From positions 2,570,501-2,634,500 of the forward strand of contig NZ_CP067102.1 of assembly GCF_016616885.1 (NCBI RefSeq): a DNA stretch of 64,000 nt. The letters run 5' to 3'. Below the pieces are notes generated by a model that was not told the origin of the DNA, made no database searches, and saw only the letters and a list, made by a program, of their open reading frames with translations. Position numbers and translations under genes: made by a program. The stretch is from Bradyrhizobium diazoefficiens (lineage in GTDB: Bacteria > Pseudomonadota > Alphaproteobacteria > Rhizobiales > Xanthobacteraceae). Below, one piece after another: positions 1-7,533 of the stretch. The stretch's first letter is position 1, and the number at the start of each line of letters is the position of its first letter.

Positions 1-113
1 CTGATCACATCCGTCGCGTCAGGCGCACGGTCGCCGCGCATCTGCTCGCCCGTGCTGTCGGCAAGAGCTGCGGTGCTGATGGAGGCCAGGACGATCGCGA
101 CCAATATCTGCAT
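1..113 (-). CDS. Secreted hypothetical protein, N-terminal fragment
   Basis: Reading leftward from an ATG at 111-113, the frame stays open to the window edge and gives about 37 residues. It begins MQILVAIVLASISTAALADS, a typical short Sec signal peptide with an Ala-x-Ala cleavage site near residue 19. The rest of the protein lies outside the window, so no family can be assigned. It diverges from the small plus-strand gene at 210. Confidence 0.5.
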   Translation of the reverse strand, partial: MQILVAIVLASISTAALADSTGEQMRGDRAPDATDVI

Positions 114-209
114 GACTATCCAATGACTTGTAACCTGCGAAGTTCCGCCCGACGTTACGATCCCGTAAGGACGGTTGCGGAACGCGTGTTCCGTGCCCAC
201 GTCTTTCCC

Positions 210-404
210 ATGAAACAGTCCGACATCTTCAGGGGCAACGCCGAGAACTGCCTGCAATTGGCCGAGCGTTCGGAAGGGCAACCCGCCTATAATCGCTATT
301 CGCGCATGGCGGATGCCTGGATGGCCTTGGCGAAAGAGCAGGACTGGCTCGATGGAGAGATCCCACCCGTTAAGGTCGGCGCCCTGCACAGCCAGAGTGC
401 CTGA
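210..404 (+). CDS. Small conserved hypothetical protein (64 aa)
   Basis: Encodes a 64-residue soluble protein starting MKQSDIFRGNAENCLQLAER and containing MADAWMALAKEQDWLDGE. The pattern (an N-terminal Asn/Cys/Leu helix followed by an ALAxEQDWLDGE segment) resembles a family of tiny bradyrhizobial proteins of unknown function, from memory of that genus. The frame extends upstream to 123, but the ATG at 210 is chosen because the resemblance starts there. There is no clear Shine-Dalgarno sequence. It has no signal peptide or membrane segment. No function is proposed. Confidence 0.6.
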   Translation: MKQSDIFRGNAENCLQLAERSEGQPAYNRYSRMADAWMALAKEQDWLDGEIPPVKVGALHSQSA

Positions 405-526
405 CGGCTCTCGCTTTCGTGAGTCCACGTGTGTGAGACCGCTCACGGTATCAGCGGGACCAATCAACAATCATACGGGAATAGTCGATCGCGTTTGATT
501 TTCCAATTCCAGAAGGAGGTTTTGCG

Positions 527-658
527 ATGGCTCCACGTCTGGCACTTCTCTCACTCATTCTCGCCTTCGGCGTTTCGGTCGCGTTCGCGACGGTGACGAC
601 GGTCCGGCAGGTGCATCAGGAAAACGCATCGGTCGCGGTGCATGCGGCGCATAGCTAG
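527..658 (+). CDS. Very small membrane or secreted protein (43 aa)
   Basis: A 43-codon frame behind a strong Shine-Dalgarno (AGAAGGAGG at 511-519, 7 nt before the ATG). The protein is MAPRLALLSLILAFGVSVAF followed by a short polar tail with His residues. It has one hydrophobic helix of about 18 residues, so it is either a single-pass membrane peptide or a signal peptide with a very short mature part. It sits among other small stress-type genes. Family and function are not recognised. Confidence 0.55.
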   Translation: MAPRLALLSLILAFGVSVAFATVTTVRQVHQENASVAVHAAHS

Positions 659-681
659 CGTCGCACACCTTTCGCACGTTC

Positions 682-706
682 GGAACATTCGACGCACCGG
701 AGCGTA
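682..706 (+). promoter_or_regulatory. Candidate EcfG-type (general stress sigma) promoter
   Basis: GGAAC at 682-686, a 16-nt spacer, then CGTA at 703-706. The consensus known for EcfG sigma factors of Rhizobiales is GGAAC-N16/17-CGTT, so this matches 8 of 9 positions. It lies 36 nt upstream of the ATG at 743. Confidence 0.5.
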
Positions 707-742
707 AGCGCTTCGAGGCATCGGAACACGCGAGAGGACATC

Positions 743-949
743 ATGGCACATTCCGACCACGGCATCGTCAAGGACAAGCGCGCGGAGGATCAGCCACGCG
801 ACAAGCGGCGCGCGCAAACCGTGCACAAGACAGACCAAAAGAGTTCGCCGTCACGTGAGGCGACGCGCGATCCCAAGCTCAATGACGACAGCAAGACGCC
901 CGGCTCCGGCATGACGCCGGATGATTCCGGCGCCGCACCGAGCGGCTGA
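743..949 (+). CDS. Small charged, disordered hypothetical protein (68 aa)
   Basis: A 68-residue, strongly hydrophilic protein rich in Lys, Arg, Asp and Ser, beginning MAHSDHGIVKDKRAEDQPRD and ending in a Gly/Pro/Asp/Ser-rich tail. It has no predicted membrane segment or fold, and composition suggests intrinsic disorder. An AGAGGA ribosome binding site stands about 7 nt before the ATG. An EcfG-like promoter immediately upstream suggests induction in the general stress response. Function unknown. Confidence 0.6.
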   Translation: MAHSDHGIVKDKRAEDQPRDKRRAQTVHKTDQKSSPSREATRDPKLNDDSKTPGSGMTPDDSGAAPSG

Positions 950-1088
950 CCGAGCGAGGAACGAATCCCTGCGCGATGAGTCGACTGATTGCTTCCGGTT
1001 GTCATGCCCCCGGTGGTCCGGAAGCAATCTCCAAGGACGGCCCTGGCACCCCACTGTGCCGGGGTCGTTTGCTTTGCGATGGTTGTGA

Positions 1089-1331
1089 TCAGTCTTCGTT
1101 CCCGGGGGCGCCCTGTGTGTGCCCATCCGGCCCGCGGCCGAACACCCCGAAGCTGCTCGACTTCACGCCAGCTGCAGCATCAACGTCTGCGACGGCCAGT
1201 CCGAACTTGAGAAGTTCGCGAACCGCCGCGGCGCGCGTCGGCATGCGATGTTTGAACCGGAAATCATCAATGGCGGCCAGCTCTTCCGGCGAGAGCATGA
1301 CCTGAAGGCGCTCGGCGCGAAGGTCATTCAT
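1089..1331 (-). CDS. Ribbon-helix-helix (CopG/Arc-type) DNA-binding protein
   Basis: An 80-residue protein. Residues 1-48 fit a ribbon-helix-helix fold: a basic beta strand (RAERLQVMLSPEELAAIDDF) followed by two helices ending RAAAVRELLKFGLAV. The C-terminal 30 residues are Gly/Ala-rich and probably flexible. Such proteins usually autorepress or act as antitoxins, but no toxin gene sits beside it: the neighbours are small plus-strand genes. A set of tandem 9-bp repeats lies 16 nt upstream of its start (see 1347-1372) and is a likely operator. Confidence 0.75.
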   Translation of the reverse strand: MNDLRAERLQVMLSPEELAAIDDFRFKHRMPTRAAAVRELLKFGLAVADVDAAAGVKSSSFGVFGRGPDGHTQGAPGNED

Positions 1332-1346
1332 GGTCGATCACATAAA

Positions 1347-1372
1347 TTGAGTAGTTTGAGTAGTTCGCTCAA
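1347..1372. promoter_or_regulatory. Candidate operator for the ribbon-helix-helix protein
   Basis: Two exact tandem copies of TTGAGTAGT (1347-1355 and 1356-1364) are followed by CTCAA (1368-1372), the reverse complement of TTGAG. The site begins 16 nt upstream of the RHH start codon. Ribbon-helix-helix repressors typically bind tandem short repeats in their own promoters. Binding is inferred. Confidence 0.4.
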
Positions 1373-1505
1373 CGGCCGAACTCGGAGCGAGTTCCACAAG
1401 AGTCGGCAAAACCCCAAAATGAGTAAAAAAGTAAAGTAAAAACAATAGGTTAAGCCTTGAAACGACTCTCCGAGAAGCGCATTTTATAGGAAAGGGAGAT
1501 GGGTC

Positions 1506-1664
1506 ATGACGGACAAGGTCAGATTACCCCGCAAGCTTTCCGAGGAACCCGAAGCGCCGAAGCCGGTGCGCCCGAGCCATCAGAAGGTGATTGAGCAAGT
1601 CGAGCGCTGGGCCAACAGCCCGGGCCTACAACCACCGAGGACGGATGATGCGAAGACGGTCTGA
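1506..1664 (+). CDS. Small hypothetical protein (52 aa)
   Basis: A 52-residue hydrophilic protein (MTDKVRLPRKLSEEPEAPKP and onward) with a Pro/Glu-rich N-terminus and a short amphipathic helix around KVIEQVERWA. A purine-rich ribosome binding site (AAGGGAGAT, 1492-1500) precedes the ATG. Its 3' end overlaps the start of the next gene, so the two are probably translated from one transcript. The A/T-rich stretch at 1380-1490 upstream probably holds the promoter. No family recognised. Confidence 0.5.
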   Translation: MTDKVRLPRKLSEEPEAPKPVRPSHQKVIEQVERWANSPGLQPPRTDDAKTV

Positions 1665-1842
1665 ACCCCACACATTCGAGGAACGTCTCGACGCGCAGAG
1701 GCTGCGGCTCGAGCACGAGCTGTCGCGCGTGCCGGATGGCCAACAGCGCGACACCCTGGTGGCGCGCATCGATCAGCTGCAGACTGCGGCCGAGATGTAC
1801 GATTTCCTGATGACACGGGAAGATGCTGCGGCTTCTCGCTGA
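1648..1842 (+). CDS. Small hypothetical protein (64 aa)
   Basis: A 64-residue helical protein (MRRRSEPHTFEERLDAQRLR and onward). Nearly the whole length is a charged helix, ending with an AAEMYDFLMTRE segment. Two adjacent ATG codons occur at 1645 and 1648. The second has the better spacing (7 nt) from the GAGG at 1637-1640. It overlaps the 3' end of the preceding small gene by 17 nt, indicating a coupled pair. Function unknown. Confidence 0.5.
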   Translation: MRRRSEPHTFEERLDAQRLRLEHELSRVPDGQQRDTLVARIDQLQTAAEMYDFLMTREDAAASR

Positions 1843-1858
1843 TCACCCTTGGCGTTGA

Positions 1859-2314
1859 TCACCCTTGGCGTTCAGTCCGCTTAACGTGGGCGGTGATGCG
1901 AAGCTTCCGCCTCAACCACCACGCTGACACCGAGACGGCAGCCCATGCCAGGATGGCGGCCGCGAATGCAATGATCACGCTGGCCGCGACCAGGGCGTAG
2001 AAGGTGGCGGCGAACGCGGCAAGACCCAAGCTCCCCAGGCCGGCACCCGTGGCATCGAGAGCTGCAGCCTGCTGCCCGCGTCTCCGTCCGCTGAGACCTG
2101 CCTTCTCCTTGGTCCGGCGTTCATGGCTTTCGATCAATGTCGCGCTGGCGCAGAAGATGGCGGGGAGGGCGAGGAAGAGCCCACCGATGGCGACGCCAAA
2201 GCGTGCACTCATGACGCCCGCGAAAACCGTCGCCAAGCCACCGAGCAGGAAGCGAACGCCGTATTCGTACCACCGCGTTTGTCTCAGAGCCGACGTCGAC
2301 AGTTTGACCAGCAT
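1859..2314 (-). CDS. DUF3147-like small membrane protein (second copy)
   Basis: A 151-residue integral membrane protein starting MLVKLSTSALRQTRWYEYGV. It has about four hydrophobic segments: two in the first 65 residues, two near the C-terminus, and a charged Arg/Lys/Gln-rich linker between. It resembles its upstream neighbour over the first half, and both fit the DUF3147 family of unknown function. Its ATG overlaps the upstream stop codon (TGATG at 2312-2316), so translation is coupled. The longer frame upstream is discarded because it lies inside the neighbour. Last gene of a three-gene operon PAP2-DUF3147-DUF3147. Confidence 0.65.
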   Translation of the reverse strand: MLVKLSTSALRQTRWYEYGVRFLLGGLATVFAGVMSARFGVAIGGLFLALPAIFCASATLIESHERRTKEKAGLSGRRRGQQAAALDATGAGLGSLGLAAFAATFYALVAASVIIAFAAAILAWAAVSVSAWWLRRKLRITAHVKRTERQG

Positions 2315-2661
2315 CACACGGCGCCTCCGAAACCCGCGAGCAAGGCAAAGGCAACCGCAAGCCATACGACGGAAGCGATGATGGTGGCAGGTAGCGCCGA
2401 GAATCGAAATCTCACCAGGAGATGGCACACGGCGATGCTGTAGCAGGCGAGGGCCACCGCACCATAGATCATGGTCCAGCTTTCCGCTGCCGCATATTGC
2501 GGCCCGTGGTGGACGACAGCGATCCCCAGCGTCGCCAGGGCTACCGATGGCGCGGCACCGAGGAGGCCACCGAAACTCTTGGGCCGCAACATGTCGCCGA
2601 GGATCGCGAAGGCGGACACGATCACGCCGCCGGCGATGAAACGGAGGACGTACTCACTCAT
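2314..2661 (-). CDS. DUF3147 family membrane protein
   Basis: A 115-residue, very hydrophobic protein with four predicted transmembrane helices and little outside them. It opens MSEYVLRFIAGGVIVSAFAI and has the conserved GDMLRPKSFGGLLGAAPSVA loop after the first helix, typical of DUF3147. Biochemical function is unknown. It overlaps the PAP2 gene upstream by ATGA (2658-2661) and the second DUF3147 gene downstream, so all three are one translationally coupled unit. Confidence 0.75.
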   Translation of the reverse strand: MSEYVLRFIAGGVIVSAFAILGDMLRPKSFGGLLGAAPSVALATLGIAVVHHGPQYAAAESWTMIYGAVALACYSIAVCHLLVRFRFSALPATIIASVVWLAVAFALLAGFGGAV

Positions 2662-3242
2662 GACCGAATCCGCCGATCCGCTGGCTTATTGCTCCGCCTT
2701 GCCAGCGTCCACGGCCTCAGGATTCGCTCGATGACGATGCCCAGGGTGAAGCCCGCGATCACATCACTGGCCCAATGCGCGAGCAGCGCGATGCGTGTCA
2801 ACGACAGGGCTGTCGCGATGACGCGAACGAAACGTCGCCGGGGAGGGGGCAGCAGGCCGGCCGCGGAGGCCAGCGCGCCCATGTGCACCGCGTGGCCCGA
2901 CGGAAAGGCATCGCGCGCCTGTCCGGAGAACGGGATGCCGCGACGATGCCCTCGTATCGTCAGCCGGTCCGGCCTGATCTGGTTGAACGCGGATTTCAGG
3001 ATGTGGGGGACTATCGCCGTCACCAGCGACACCACGAGGATGTGGTTGGCCGCACGGCGCTCTTCGGCGGGGCGCCGCCTGGCGAAGAGCCACCCCGCAG
3101 CGGCGAGAACGAGCAGCACATGTTCGTCGGCGCCCCAGGTCAGGGCTTCGGCAGTCCCCTCGAGCTCCGGGTTGGTGTGATCTGCGATCTCATTCGCGAT
3201 CGCGATATCGATCCGCGTGGGTTTGACTGTTACGAGCGCCAT
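2658..3242 (-). CDS. PAP2-family membrane phosphatase
   Basis: A 194-residue membrane protein with the three PAP2 signature motifs: K83-x6-RP (KSAFNQIRP), PSGH at 114-117, and SLTR-x5-H156-x3-D160. His117 and His156 would be the catalytic pair. Members hydrolyse phosphomonoesters such as phosphatidate or undecaprenyl diphosphate at the membrane. The substrate cannot be told from sequence. First gene of the operon with the two DUF3147 proteins, which suggests a role in envelope lipid handling under stress (inference). Confidence 0.85.
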   Translation of the reverse strand: MALVTVKPTRIDIAIANEIADHTNPELEGTAEALTWGADEHVLLVLAAAGWLFARRRPAEERRAANHILVVSLVTAIVPHILKSAFNQIRPDRLTIRGHRRGIPFSGQARDAFPSGHAVHMGALASAAGLLPPPRRRFVRVIATALSLTRIALLAHWASDVIAGFTLGIVIERILRPWTLARRSNKPADRRIRS

Positions 3243-3311
3243 TGATCCGGGATGGGCGAAAAATTCTCCATGACGGTTTTGTAAGGCCGAACGCCGACGA
3301 TCGTTCCTGCG

Positions 3312-4202
3312 TTACGGCTGTCCCGATCCGCCCGCGGAGCCATAGACTTGGCCGGTCGCATAGCTCGCATCGGCTGCGGCGAGCTGCACGTAGATCGAGG
3401 CCAACTCGGCGGGCTGGCCGGGCCGCCCGAGCGGCGTCATGCCGCCGAACTTTTCGAGCTTCTCCATGGTGGCGCCGCCGGAGACCTGGAGAGGCGTCCA
3501 GATTGGTCCCGGCGCAACACCGTTGACGCGAATCCCCCTGGAAGCGAGCTGCTTTGCTAGCGACTTCACGTAGTTCATGGTCGCCGCCTTGGTCTGTGCG
3601 TAGTCATAGAGATCGGGTGAGGGATCGTAAGCCTGCTCGGATGTCGTGCCGATGATGCAGGATCCAGGTTTGAGATGCGGTAGCGCCGCCTTGATGATCC
3701 AGAACGGCGCGTAGATGTTTGTCTTCATGGTCGCATCGAAATCCTCCGACGAGACGTCGAGGATGGAGGTGCGCGCCTGCTGTCGCGCCGCGTTGTTGAC
3801 GATGATGTCGAGGCCGCCGAGGCCTTGCACGGCCTGTTCGACCAGGGTCTTGCAGAAGGCTTCGTCCTTGAGGTCACCGGGGATGGCGAGCCCCGTGCGG
3901 CTCTCCTTCTTGATCAGTGCGATCACCTCCCGGGCATCGGGCTCCTCCGCCGGCAGATAGTTGATGGCGACGTCGGCGCCTTCGCGCGCATAGGCGATCG
4001 CGGCTGCGCGGCCCATGCCGGAATCGCCGCCGGTGATCAACGCCTTGCGGCCGGCGAGCCGGCCGGAGCCCTTGTAGCTGGCCTCGCCATGGTCCGGTCG
4101 CGGCTCCATCTTGCCGGCGAGGCCGGGCCAGGGCTGCGACTGCTTCTTGAACGGCGGCTTCGGATAGCGGGTGACGGGATCGATCAGGTCCTGCTTGGCC
4201 AT
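3312..4202 (-). CDS. Short-chain dehydrogenase/reductase, YghA / stress-protein type
   Basis: A 296-residue NAD(P)-dependent SDR. It has the glycine motif TGGDSGMGRA near residue 58, the NNAA motif, and a YAQTK (Tyr-x3-Lys) active site. The N-terminal extension PFKKQSQPWPGLAGKMEPRP is characteristic of the general stress protein 39 / YghA group of oxidoreductases, whose substrates are poorly defined. The start at 4202 is set by an AGGAAG ribosome binding site; the upstream in-frame extension has no family similarity. It sits in a cluster of stress-type genes, consistent with a redox or aldehyde detoxification role. Confidence 0.85.
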   Translation of the reverse strand: MAKQDLIDPVTRYPKPPFKKQSQPWPGLAGKMEPRPDHGEASYKGSGRLAGRKALITGGDSGMGRAAAIAYAREGADVAINYLPAEEPDAREVIALIKKESRTGLAIPGDLKDEAFCKTLVEQAVQGLGGLDIIVNNAARQQARTSILDVSSEDFDATMKTNIYAPFWIIKAALPHLKPGSCIIGTTSEQAYDPSPDLYDYAQTKAATMNYVKSLAKQLASRGIRVNGVAPGPIWTPLQVSGGATMEKLEKFGGMTPLGRPGQPAELASIYVQLAAADASYATGQVYGSAGGSGQP

Positions 4203-4339
4203 GTCGGTGCTTCCTTTCGCTGTCGCGGATGCCAGCGAAGCCGCAGCGGGCATGGCGCTCGCCGCGTGGACGATGGGCTGGCGGGATACTCTGTCCAGGG
4301 CGAGGGGACGCCGGTAAGGCCGGCATCCCCGCAAAATGT

Positions 4340-4891
4340 CTATTTCGACTGTCCGACACTCGGCGCCCGGCCAAGCTCCTTGGCCATATCGAGATGATGC
4401 CTGAGTGCTGGCAGCGTCTTGTCGGTCCAATCCTTCAGCGCGGCATTGTCGCCGCCCTTGGCATAGCGATCGAACAGCGAGATCGCGTCTTCGTGCGCGC
4501 TGACCTGATAGGAGTTGTAGTCCGAGCTGAAGTCCTTGCCGGAGGCATTCTTGAGCTTGTCGAGCTTGCTCTGGTGCGAGCTGTCGAGCGCCGTCGGCAG
4601 CGTGGCCTGCACCTTGCCATTGCCGACGAGGGCCTTCAGCTCGCTGCTGGTCTTGGTGTGGTCGGTCACCATCTGCTGCGCGAAGCTCTTCTCCTGCGCG
4701 TTGCCCTTCTGCTCGGCAAGCTTGCTCGACTCGATCTCGAACATGTCGCTGACGGCGACCTCCTTGACGAAATCGGCGGTGGTCGGTGCGACGCCGAGCG
4801 CCGAGTTGACGCCGGTTTTCTCACCGAGCGACTGGGCAAGCGCTGGGCCTGCGAGAAGCACGCAGGCGATGGCGATGACGGTACGTTTCAT
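4340..4891 (-). CDS. DUF4142 secreted protein
   Basis: A 183-residue exported protein: a signal peptide (MKRTVIAIACVLLAGPALAQ) followed by an alpha-helical DUF4142 domain, recognisable from AVSDMFEIESSKLAEQKG and FAQQMVTDH. The domain is ferritin-like in appearance, with helical Glu/His positions, but its biochemical role is not established. A GAGGGA ribosome binding site supports the ATG at 4891. Alphaproteobacteria carry many paralogues, often stress-induced. An EcfG-like promoter lies at 4949-4973. Confidence 0.8.
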   Translation of the reverse strand: MKRTVIAIACVLLAGPALAQSLGEKTGVNSALGVAPTTADFVKEVAVSDMFEIESSKLAEQKGNAQEKSFAQQMVTDHTKTSSELKALVGNGKVQATLPTALDSSHQSKLDKLKNASGKDFSSDYNSYQVSAHEDAISLFDRYAKGGDNAALKDWTDKTLPALRHHLDMAKELGRAPSVGQSK

Positions 4892-4948
4892 GGTCAGGTC
4901 CCTCTGATTGGCCACACGGCCTTTGCCGCGCGGGTCTTTGCGGCGACC

Positions 4949-4973
4949 AACACGGCCTCAGAACCAAGGTTCC
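4949..4973 (-). promoter_or_regulatory. Candidate EcfG-type promoter for the DUF4142 gene
   Basis: On the minus strand, GGAAC (4973-4969), a 16-nt spacer, then TGTT (4952-4949). One mismatch from the EcfG consensus CGTT element. It is 57 nt upstream of the DUF4142 start and abuts the stop codon of the next gene upstream. Confidence 0.45.
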
Positions 4974-5200
4974 TAATCCGTTGGATTGCGGCCAGTGCGG
5001 GGATTGACCGGATCAGTCGGCTTCCGCCGCAGCCGTTCGGGCAGGAATGGCTCGGACGGCGAGGCTGATGGCTCGGCGCGCACATCGGCATGACGCTGCG
5101 CCCGCTCATGCGGCGTCTGGTTGGTATTGATCTGGCGCTTCACGTCGACGCCGTCGACGGGATCGTTGACGCCGTGCTGAATGTCACGAAAATCGCCCAT
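4973..5200 (-). CDS. Small hydrophilic hypothetical protein (75 aa)
   Basis: A 75-residue Asn/Pro/Arg-rich protein (MGDFRDIQHGVNDPVDGVDV and onward) with no hydrophobic segment, probably disordered. GAGGT stands 6 nt before its ATG, just 8 nt after the stop codon of the ThDP enzyme gene upstream, so the two are probably co-transcribed. Function unknown. Confidence 0.55.
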   Translation of the reverse strand: MGDFRDIQHGVNDPVDGVDVKRQINTNQTPHERAQRHADVRAEPSASPSEPFLPERLRRKPTDPVNPRTGRNPTD

Positions 5201-5208
5201 GGTTGACC

Positions 5209-6996
5209 TCATTCGTTTCCAGGCAGGATCTTTTCCAGCACTTGCCGGGCCGCTCCCTTGATCACCCCGGTCTCGTCAGGATCGCCCTTCATCAAAGCGA
5301 GCGAAAAGTTCTTTGCCTGCTGCAGGGTGATGTGCGGCGGCAATGGCGGCACTTCGGGATCGGTCTTCACCTCCAGCACGACAGGCATCTCGCTTGCCAG
5401 CGCCTGCTCCCAGGCCGAGCCGAGCAATTGCGGGCTATCGACGAAGATGCCGGTGAGGCCGATCATCTCGGCGAAACGCGAATAGGGCACGTCGGGGATA
5501 CGCTGCGAGGCCTCGAATTTGGGATCGCCATTGATGATGCGCTGCTCCCAGGTAACCTGGTTGAGATCTTCGTTGTTGAAGACGCAGACCACAAAGCGCG
5601 GATCGCGCCAGGATCGCCAGTATTTCGCGGCGGTGATCAGCTCGGCCATGTTGTTCATCTGCATGGCGCCGTCGCCGACCAGCGCGATCACCGGCCGGTC
5701 CGGATGGGCGTATTTCGCCGCGAGCGCGTAAGGGACCGCCGCGCCCATCGATGCGAGGCCGCCGGATAGCGAGGCCGTCATGCCGCGCCGGATCTTGAGA
5801 TCGCGCGCGAACCAGTTGGCACAGGAGCCGGAATCGCTGGTGATGATGGCGCGCTCGGGCAGGCGCGGCGACAGCTCCCAGGCGACGAGCTGGGGATTGA
5901 TGGGCGCGGCGGGCTGATGCGCACGGTCGTCCAGCGTCTTCCACCATTTCGCTACGTCATCCTCGATGCCCTTGCGCCAGGCGCCGTCGCTCCTGGGCGC
6001 GAGCCGTGGCAGCAAGCTCCGCAATGTCTCCGCGGCGTCGCCGACGAGGCTGACCTCCATGGGGAAGCGGATCGACGTCATGCCGGCATCAATGTCGATC
6101 TGCACGCCGCGCGCGGCGGCTTCCTTCGGAAGGAATTCTGCGTAAGGGAACGCGGAGCCGACCATCAGCAGCGTGTCGCATTCCATCATCATGTTGTAGC
6201 TGGGCTCGGTGCCGAGCAGGCCGATCGAGCCCGTCACCCATGGCAGATCGTCCGGGAGTGCCGCCTTGCCGAGCAGCGCCTTGGCGCAGCCGGCCGACAG
6301 GCGATCGGCAACGCTGATCACTTCGTCCGTGGCCTGCAGCGCGCCGGCGCCGATGAGCATGGCGACCTTCTTGCCGGCGTTGAGCACCTCCGCGGCACGA
6401 TCGAGCTCGGTCTCGCGCGGCATCACGCGTGGGGCACTGTAGCCGACACCGGAATGCAGGGTGCCGTGCGCGCGGGGCGGCGCTTCGTGGGGCTCCTCTT
6501 GGAGATCATTGGGCAGGATGATCGCGGTGGGAGCACGGCGTGCGAGCGCGATGCGCACTGCGCGATCGATCAGGTGTCGCACTTGAGCGGGCGAGGACGC
6601 CTGCGCGACATACGCGCCCGCGACGTCCTTGAACATTGAGACGAGATCGAGTTCCTGCTGATAGCTCCCGCCGAGCGCGTTTCGCGCCTGCTGGCCGACG
6701 ATCGCCAGCACGGGCTGGTGATCCAGCAGCGCATCATAGAGGCCGGTGATCAGATGTGAGGCGCCGGGCCCGGAGGTCGCGATACAGACGCCAAGCTCGC
6801 CGGAAAACTTCGCATAAGCGCTTGCCATGAACGCCGCCATCTCCTCGTGCCTGGCCTGCACGAAGCCGATCTTGGCTTCCGCCCGGTTCATAGCGCCGAA
6901 CACGCCGTTGATGCCGTCGCCTGGATAACCGAAGATGTGGCGTACACCCCATTGATGCAGACGCCGAACGATGAAGTCGGAGATGGTCTGGGTCAT
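5209..6996 (-). CDS. Thiamine-diphosphate enzyme, pyruvate oxidase (PoxB)-like
   Basis: A 595-residue three-domain ThDP enzyme: PYR domain with catalytic Glu51 (ARHEEMAAF), a central Rossmann domain, and a PP domain with the GDG...NN cofactor motif beginning at residue 441 (GDGAMQMNN). It belongs to the acetolactate synthase / pyruvate oxidase superfamily. The FGYPGDGINGVFGA opening and 595-residue length fit the pyruvate oxidase or pyruvate:quinone dehydrogenase group better than biosynthetic IlvB, and no regulatory subunit gene is nearby. In E. coli PoxB is under general stress control; here an EcfG-like promoter lies at 7032-7056. Substrate assignment is by family only. Confidence 0.75.
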   Translation of the reverse strand: MTQTISDFIVRRLHQWGVRHIFGYPGDGINGVFGAMNRAEAKIGFVQARHEEMAAFMASAYAKFSGELGVCIATSGPGASHLITGLYDALLDHQPVLAIVGQQARNALGGSYQQELDLVSMFKDVAGAYVAQASSPAQVRHLIDRAVRIALARRAPTAIILPNDLQEEPHEAPPRAHGTLHSGVGYSAPRVMPRETELDRAAEVLNAGKKVAMLIGAGALQATDEVISVADRLSAGCAKALLGKAALPDDLPWVTGSIGLLGTEPSYNMMMECDTLLMVGSAFPYAEFLPKEAAARGVQIDIDAGMTSIRFPMEVSLVGDAAETLRSLLPRLAPRSDGAWRKGIEDDVAKWWKTLDDRAHQPAAPINPQLVAWELSPRLPERAIITSDSGSCANWFARDLKIRRGMTASLSGGLASMGAAVPYALAAKYAHPDRPVIALVGDGAMQMNNMAELITAAKYWRSWRDPRFVVCVFNNEDLNQVTWEQRIINGDPKFEASQRIPDVPYSRFAEMIGLTGIFVDSPQLLGSAWEQALASEMPVVLEVKTDPEVPPLPPHITLQQAKNFSLALMKGDPDETGVIKGAARQVLEKILPGNE

Positions 6997-7031
6997 TGCG
7001 GCTCCCGGTTTCCTTGCACTGAAACATCAAG

Positions 7032-7056
7032 AACAGCGCGTTCCCGGCGATGTTCC
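7032..7056 (-). promoter_or_regulatory. Candidate EcfG-type promoter for the ThDP enzyme gene
   Basis: On the minus strand, GGAAC (7056-7052), a 16-nt spacer, then TGTT (7035-7032), 35 nt upstream of the start at 6996. One mismatch to the EcfG -10 element. It sits back to back with the plus-strand candidate at 7078-7103. Confidence 0.45.
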
Positions 7057-7077
7057 TGTTTGGAGCAGGCACCTTCT

Positions 7078-7103
7078 GGAACGATCACCCCTTCACACAA
7101 GTT
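7078..7103 (+). promoter_or_regulatory. Candidate EcfG-type promoter for the PRC-barrel gene
   Basis: GGAAC at 7078-7082, a 17-nt spacer, then AGTT at 7100-7103, 31 nt upstream of the ATG at 7135. One mismatch to the consensus CGTT. Together with 7032-7056 it forms a divergent pair. Confidence 0.45.
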
Positions 7104-7134
7104 GTTCTACACATTGGCTGAGTGGAGAATTGAG

Positions 7135-7509
7135 ATGTTGAATCAGGGAGAACTGGACCGCAGCGAGATGGGCCGGCTGATCGGCAGTGACAAGGTGGAG
7201 GGAACATCGGTCTACGGTTCCGATCGCAACCGGATTGGTTCGATCGAACGTGTGATGATCGACAAGGTCAGCGGCAAGGTATCTTACGCCGTGCTTGGCT
7301 TCGGCGGATTTTTGGGGCTCGGCAACGATCACTATCCCTTGCCCTGGCAGTCGCTGAAATACGACACCGAGCTTGGTGGCTATGTCACCGGGATCACTGC
7401 CAAGGCGCTCGAAGGCGCGCCGAAATATAGCGAGCGCAGCGATTGGAACTGGGGTGATGACGCCGCTACCCGCAGCATCAACGCCTATTACGGCGTTCCC
7501 TTCGCTTGA
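7135..7509 (+). CDS. PRC-barrel domain protein
   Basis: A 124-residue soluble protein. Residues 15-90 form a PRC-barrel: GSDKVEGTSVYGSDRNRIGS, the KVSYAVLGFGGFLGLGNDHY core and PLPWQSLKYD. PRC-barrels occur in photosynthetic reaction-centre H subunits and in small stand-alone proteins of Rhizobiales that are common in stress regulons. The stand-alone form has no defined reaction. The C-terminal WNWGDDAATRSINAYYGVPF tail is typical of the stand-alone group. It is followed 24 nt later by a small hydrophilic gene, probably in the same transcript. Confidence 0.8.
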   Translation: MLNQGELDRSEMGRLIGSDKVEGTSVYGSDRNRIGSIERVMIDKVSGKVSYAVLGFGGFLGLGNDHYPLPWQSLKYDTELGGYVTGITAKALEGAPKYSERSDWNWGDDAATRSINAYYGVPFA

Positions 7510-7533
7510 TCGCCCGATCGAGAGGGAGATCCG

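Noticed and set aside
178..203. GGAAC-N16-CGTC near the first small gene as an EcfG promoter
   Set aside because: It would start transcription at or inside the start codon at 210, so it is unlikely to serve that gene.
5209..6996. Calling the ThDP enzyme acetolactate synthase (IlvB)
   Set aside because: No IlvN-type subunit nearby, and the N-terminal and central motifs fit the pyruvate oxidase branch better.
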